Both the position numbers and the translations under genes were made by a program. 6,807 nt of DNA, taken from an uncultured Clostridia bacterium. Lineage in GTDB: Bacteria; Bacillota; Clostridia; Christensenellales; Borkfalkiaceae. The notes under the pieces are model-generated. The model saw only the letters and a list, made by a program, of their open reading frames with translations, did no database searches and was not told the DNA's origin. Below are positions 5,612 to 6,807 of this stretch, piece after piece. The stretch lies in NCBI GenBank assembly GCA_934249265.1, contig CAKQKQ010000088.1, positions 1 through 6,807 of the forward strand. Direction: 5' to 3'. The first letter of the stretch is position 1, and every line of letters starts with the position of its first letter.

Positions 5612-6807
5612 TATAATACCTCCTCTCCGTTTACTTGTTTAACTGCGTCTACTATCAATTTAGACAACACTACGTAGCCTTCGGCATTGGGGTGAAGATT
5701 ATCCTTTACAAAGCCGTTGTTTGTCATAGAATGTTCTTTCATTGCCGAATTGAAATCGAGACAATATACGCCGCTCGTGCTGTCGGTGTAATTTTTTACT
5801 ATTTCGTTTGAAACGGCATATTCTGCCCATTTGCTTGAATTTGCGTTGTTGTCGCAAATATTTACGTAAAACAAATTCGCGTCGGGATAAGCCGCTTTTA
5901 TCGACTTGAGGAAAGCAACTATGTTGTTGCCGCACTGTTCGCCCGTTTTTCCTCGATTTATGTCGTTTACGCCGATATGAACCACAATATTTTCGGGAGC
6001 ATATAAACTAAACTCGCTCACTCTTCCAGTCCAATCGTTTACGGTCGAACCGGAAACGCCTATCGTGACGCCGCCTATTTCGCTCATTTGACTGTCGAAC
6101 GTAGTCCAATAAGTTTTATTTGTGTACGAGTCTCCCAAAACGAGAGTTTTTATGCCTTTGACGATTAAATTATCCTCGTTTATGAAATATAAATAATTCA
6201 AATCGCCGCTGATACTTATATTGTAACTGCCCGCTTTTTCAACGGTTATCGAGCCGAGTTTTTCCCATTCGTCGTTTGCGGTAAACGATGCCGAAATGCT
6301 GTTTGCGTTAAAATTAATCGTTGCGTTGCCCGCCGCATTTGCGGTTGCGTATACTGCGTAATTTCCCGCATTTTCAAACGATAATGAATATTCGTTTTTA
6401 TTCTTTTGCGTTTCGACAAACAATTCTCCGTCTTTTTCGGTATACGGCTGATTATCTATCATAGTTCTGGGACTGTAAGCGGGGTTTTTCGCGCCCACGC
6501 TGTCCAAGGCATTGCGTGAAAGATAAATTTTGTGCATGACCGCGCCGCTTTCTCTTGCGTAAACAGTAATTGTGTGTTCTCCCGCCGTTTTTACGTTGAT
6601 TTTCCACGTATCGCCTCTCGACCACCTATGACTGCCCGAACTGCTGAACGACAACGCAAGTTCTACGGGAGTTTCGTTATCGATCGAAATCATCGCCGAA
6701 TCGGAAGTTGCATCGATAAAACTTGCATACATGTACACGTAATATTCGCCGGGGGTCGTAAAACGCACCTTATAAGTGAGTTTTGGCGACATATTTGCCG
6801 TAGAAGA
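5611..6807 (-). CDS. SGNH/GDSL esterase with N-terminal beta-sandwich modules, N-terminus cut by window edge
   Basis: 398 residues are visible, numbered from the right edge. The frame is open to the edge (SSTAN precedes the first Met) and that Met has no ribosome binding site, so the true start lies outside. Residues about 6-98 are a beta-sandwich with SPKLTYKVRFTTPGEYYVY, TAGEHTITVYARESG and HKIYLSR, resembling the C-terminal domain of GH115 enzymes and CBM6/35-like modules. A second sandwich spans about 115-210. The SGNH domain (about 214-394) has block I GDSY with nucleophile Ser227, block II Gly near 253 (GVSGST), block III GVND (Gly279, Asn281) and block V DNLHPN (Asp369, His372). All catalytic positions are present. 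Extracellular enzymes of this type with binding modules commonly remove acetyl groups from plant polysaccharides. Next to GH115, an acetylxylan or related esterase is likely, but the substrate is inferred. No signal peptide can be judged. Confidence 0.9.
   Translation of the reverse strand, partial: SSTANMSPKLTYKVRFTTPGEYYVYMYASFIDATSDSAMISIDNETPVELALSFSSSGSHRWSRGDTWKINVKTAGEHTITVYARESGAVMHKIYLSRNALDSVGAKNPAYSPRTMIDNQPYTEKDGELFVETQKNKNEYSLSFENAGNYAVYATANAAGNATINFNANSISASFTANDEWEKLGSITVEKAGSYNISISGDLNYLYFINEDNLIVKGIKTLVLGDSYTNKTYWTTFDSQMSEIGGVTIGVSGSTVNDWTGRVSEFSLYAPENIVVHIGVNDINRGKTGEQCGNNIVAFLKSIKAAYPDANLFYVNICDNNANSSKWAEYAVSNEIVKNYTDSTSGVYCLDFNSAMKEHSMTNNGFVKDNLHPNAEGYVVLSKLIVDAVKQVNGEEVL
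5618..5628 (-). promoter_or_regulatory. Ribosome binding site of the two-module secreted protein
   Basis: GGAGAGGAGGT contains the near-perfect AGGAGGT core 6 bases before the ATG. It lies wholly within the coding region of the esterase, where it encodes Gly-Glu-Glu and part of Val. Together with the TAATG stop/start overlap it indicates translational coupling. Confidence 0.9.

Noticed and set aside
5611..6792. Treating the Met at 6792 as the true start of the esterase
   Set aside because: The frame continues open to the window edge, no Shine-Dalgarno sequence precedes that Met, there is no signal peptide, and it falls at the start of a beta-sandwich module. The gene is 5'-truncated.

Overview
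All coding capacity in this window lies on the minus strand. It forms one compact run of four co-directional genes, transcribed from the right edge to the left. Neighbouring genes are joined by a 1-base overlap, a 26-base gap and a 3-base gap, so they very probably form one operon that continues past both edges. Strong AGGAGG-type ribosome binding sites at a constant 6-base spacing, Gram-positive-style signal peptides with lipoboxes, a Big_2 domain and an AT-leaning composition suggest a member of the Bacillota (Clostridia-like, plausibly from a gut or plant-degrading community). That placement is inference, as no taxonomic marker gene is present.

Layout in transcription order. (1) 6807-5611: an SGNH/GDSL esterase whose N-terminus is cut by the window edge, with two beta-sandwich modules ahead of the esterase domain. 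(2) 5611-4241: a secreted protein of two related concanavalin-A/LamG-like beta-sandwich modules. (3) 4214-2445: a lipoprotein with a Big_2 domain and two more copies of the same module separated by an Ig-like segment. (4) 2441-1: a large lipoprotein of glycoside hydrolase family 115 (alpha-glucuronidase), open at the left edge, with 813 residues visible.

The genes look like an extracellular toolkit for stripping side groups from a decorated plant polysaccharide. GH115 would release (4-O-methyl-)glucuronic acid from glucuronoxylan, or glucuronic acid from arabinogalactan. The SGNH enzyme would remove ester groups such as acetyl. The two multi-module proteins may bind glycan at or near the cell surface. 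The enzyme family calls are well supported by motifs; the substrate and the binding role are inferred.

The least explained part is the pair of multi-module proteins, which carry four diverged copies of one domain in two adjacent genes. Also notable are a GH115 with altered residues in motifs I recall as conserved, and an SGNH enzyme whose N-terminal module resembles the C-terminal domain of GH115 enzymes. There is no gene-free stretch over 300 bases, and no RNA gene, CRISPR array, mobile element, promoter or terminator that I could support.
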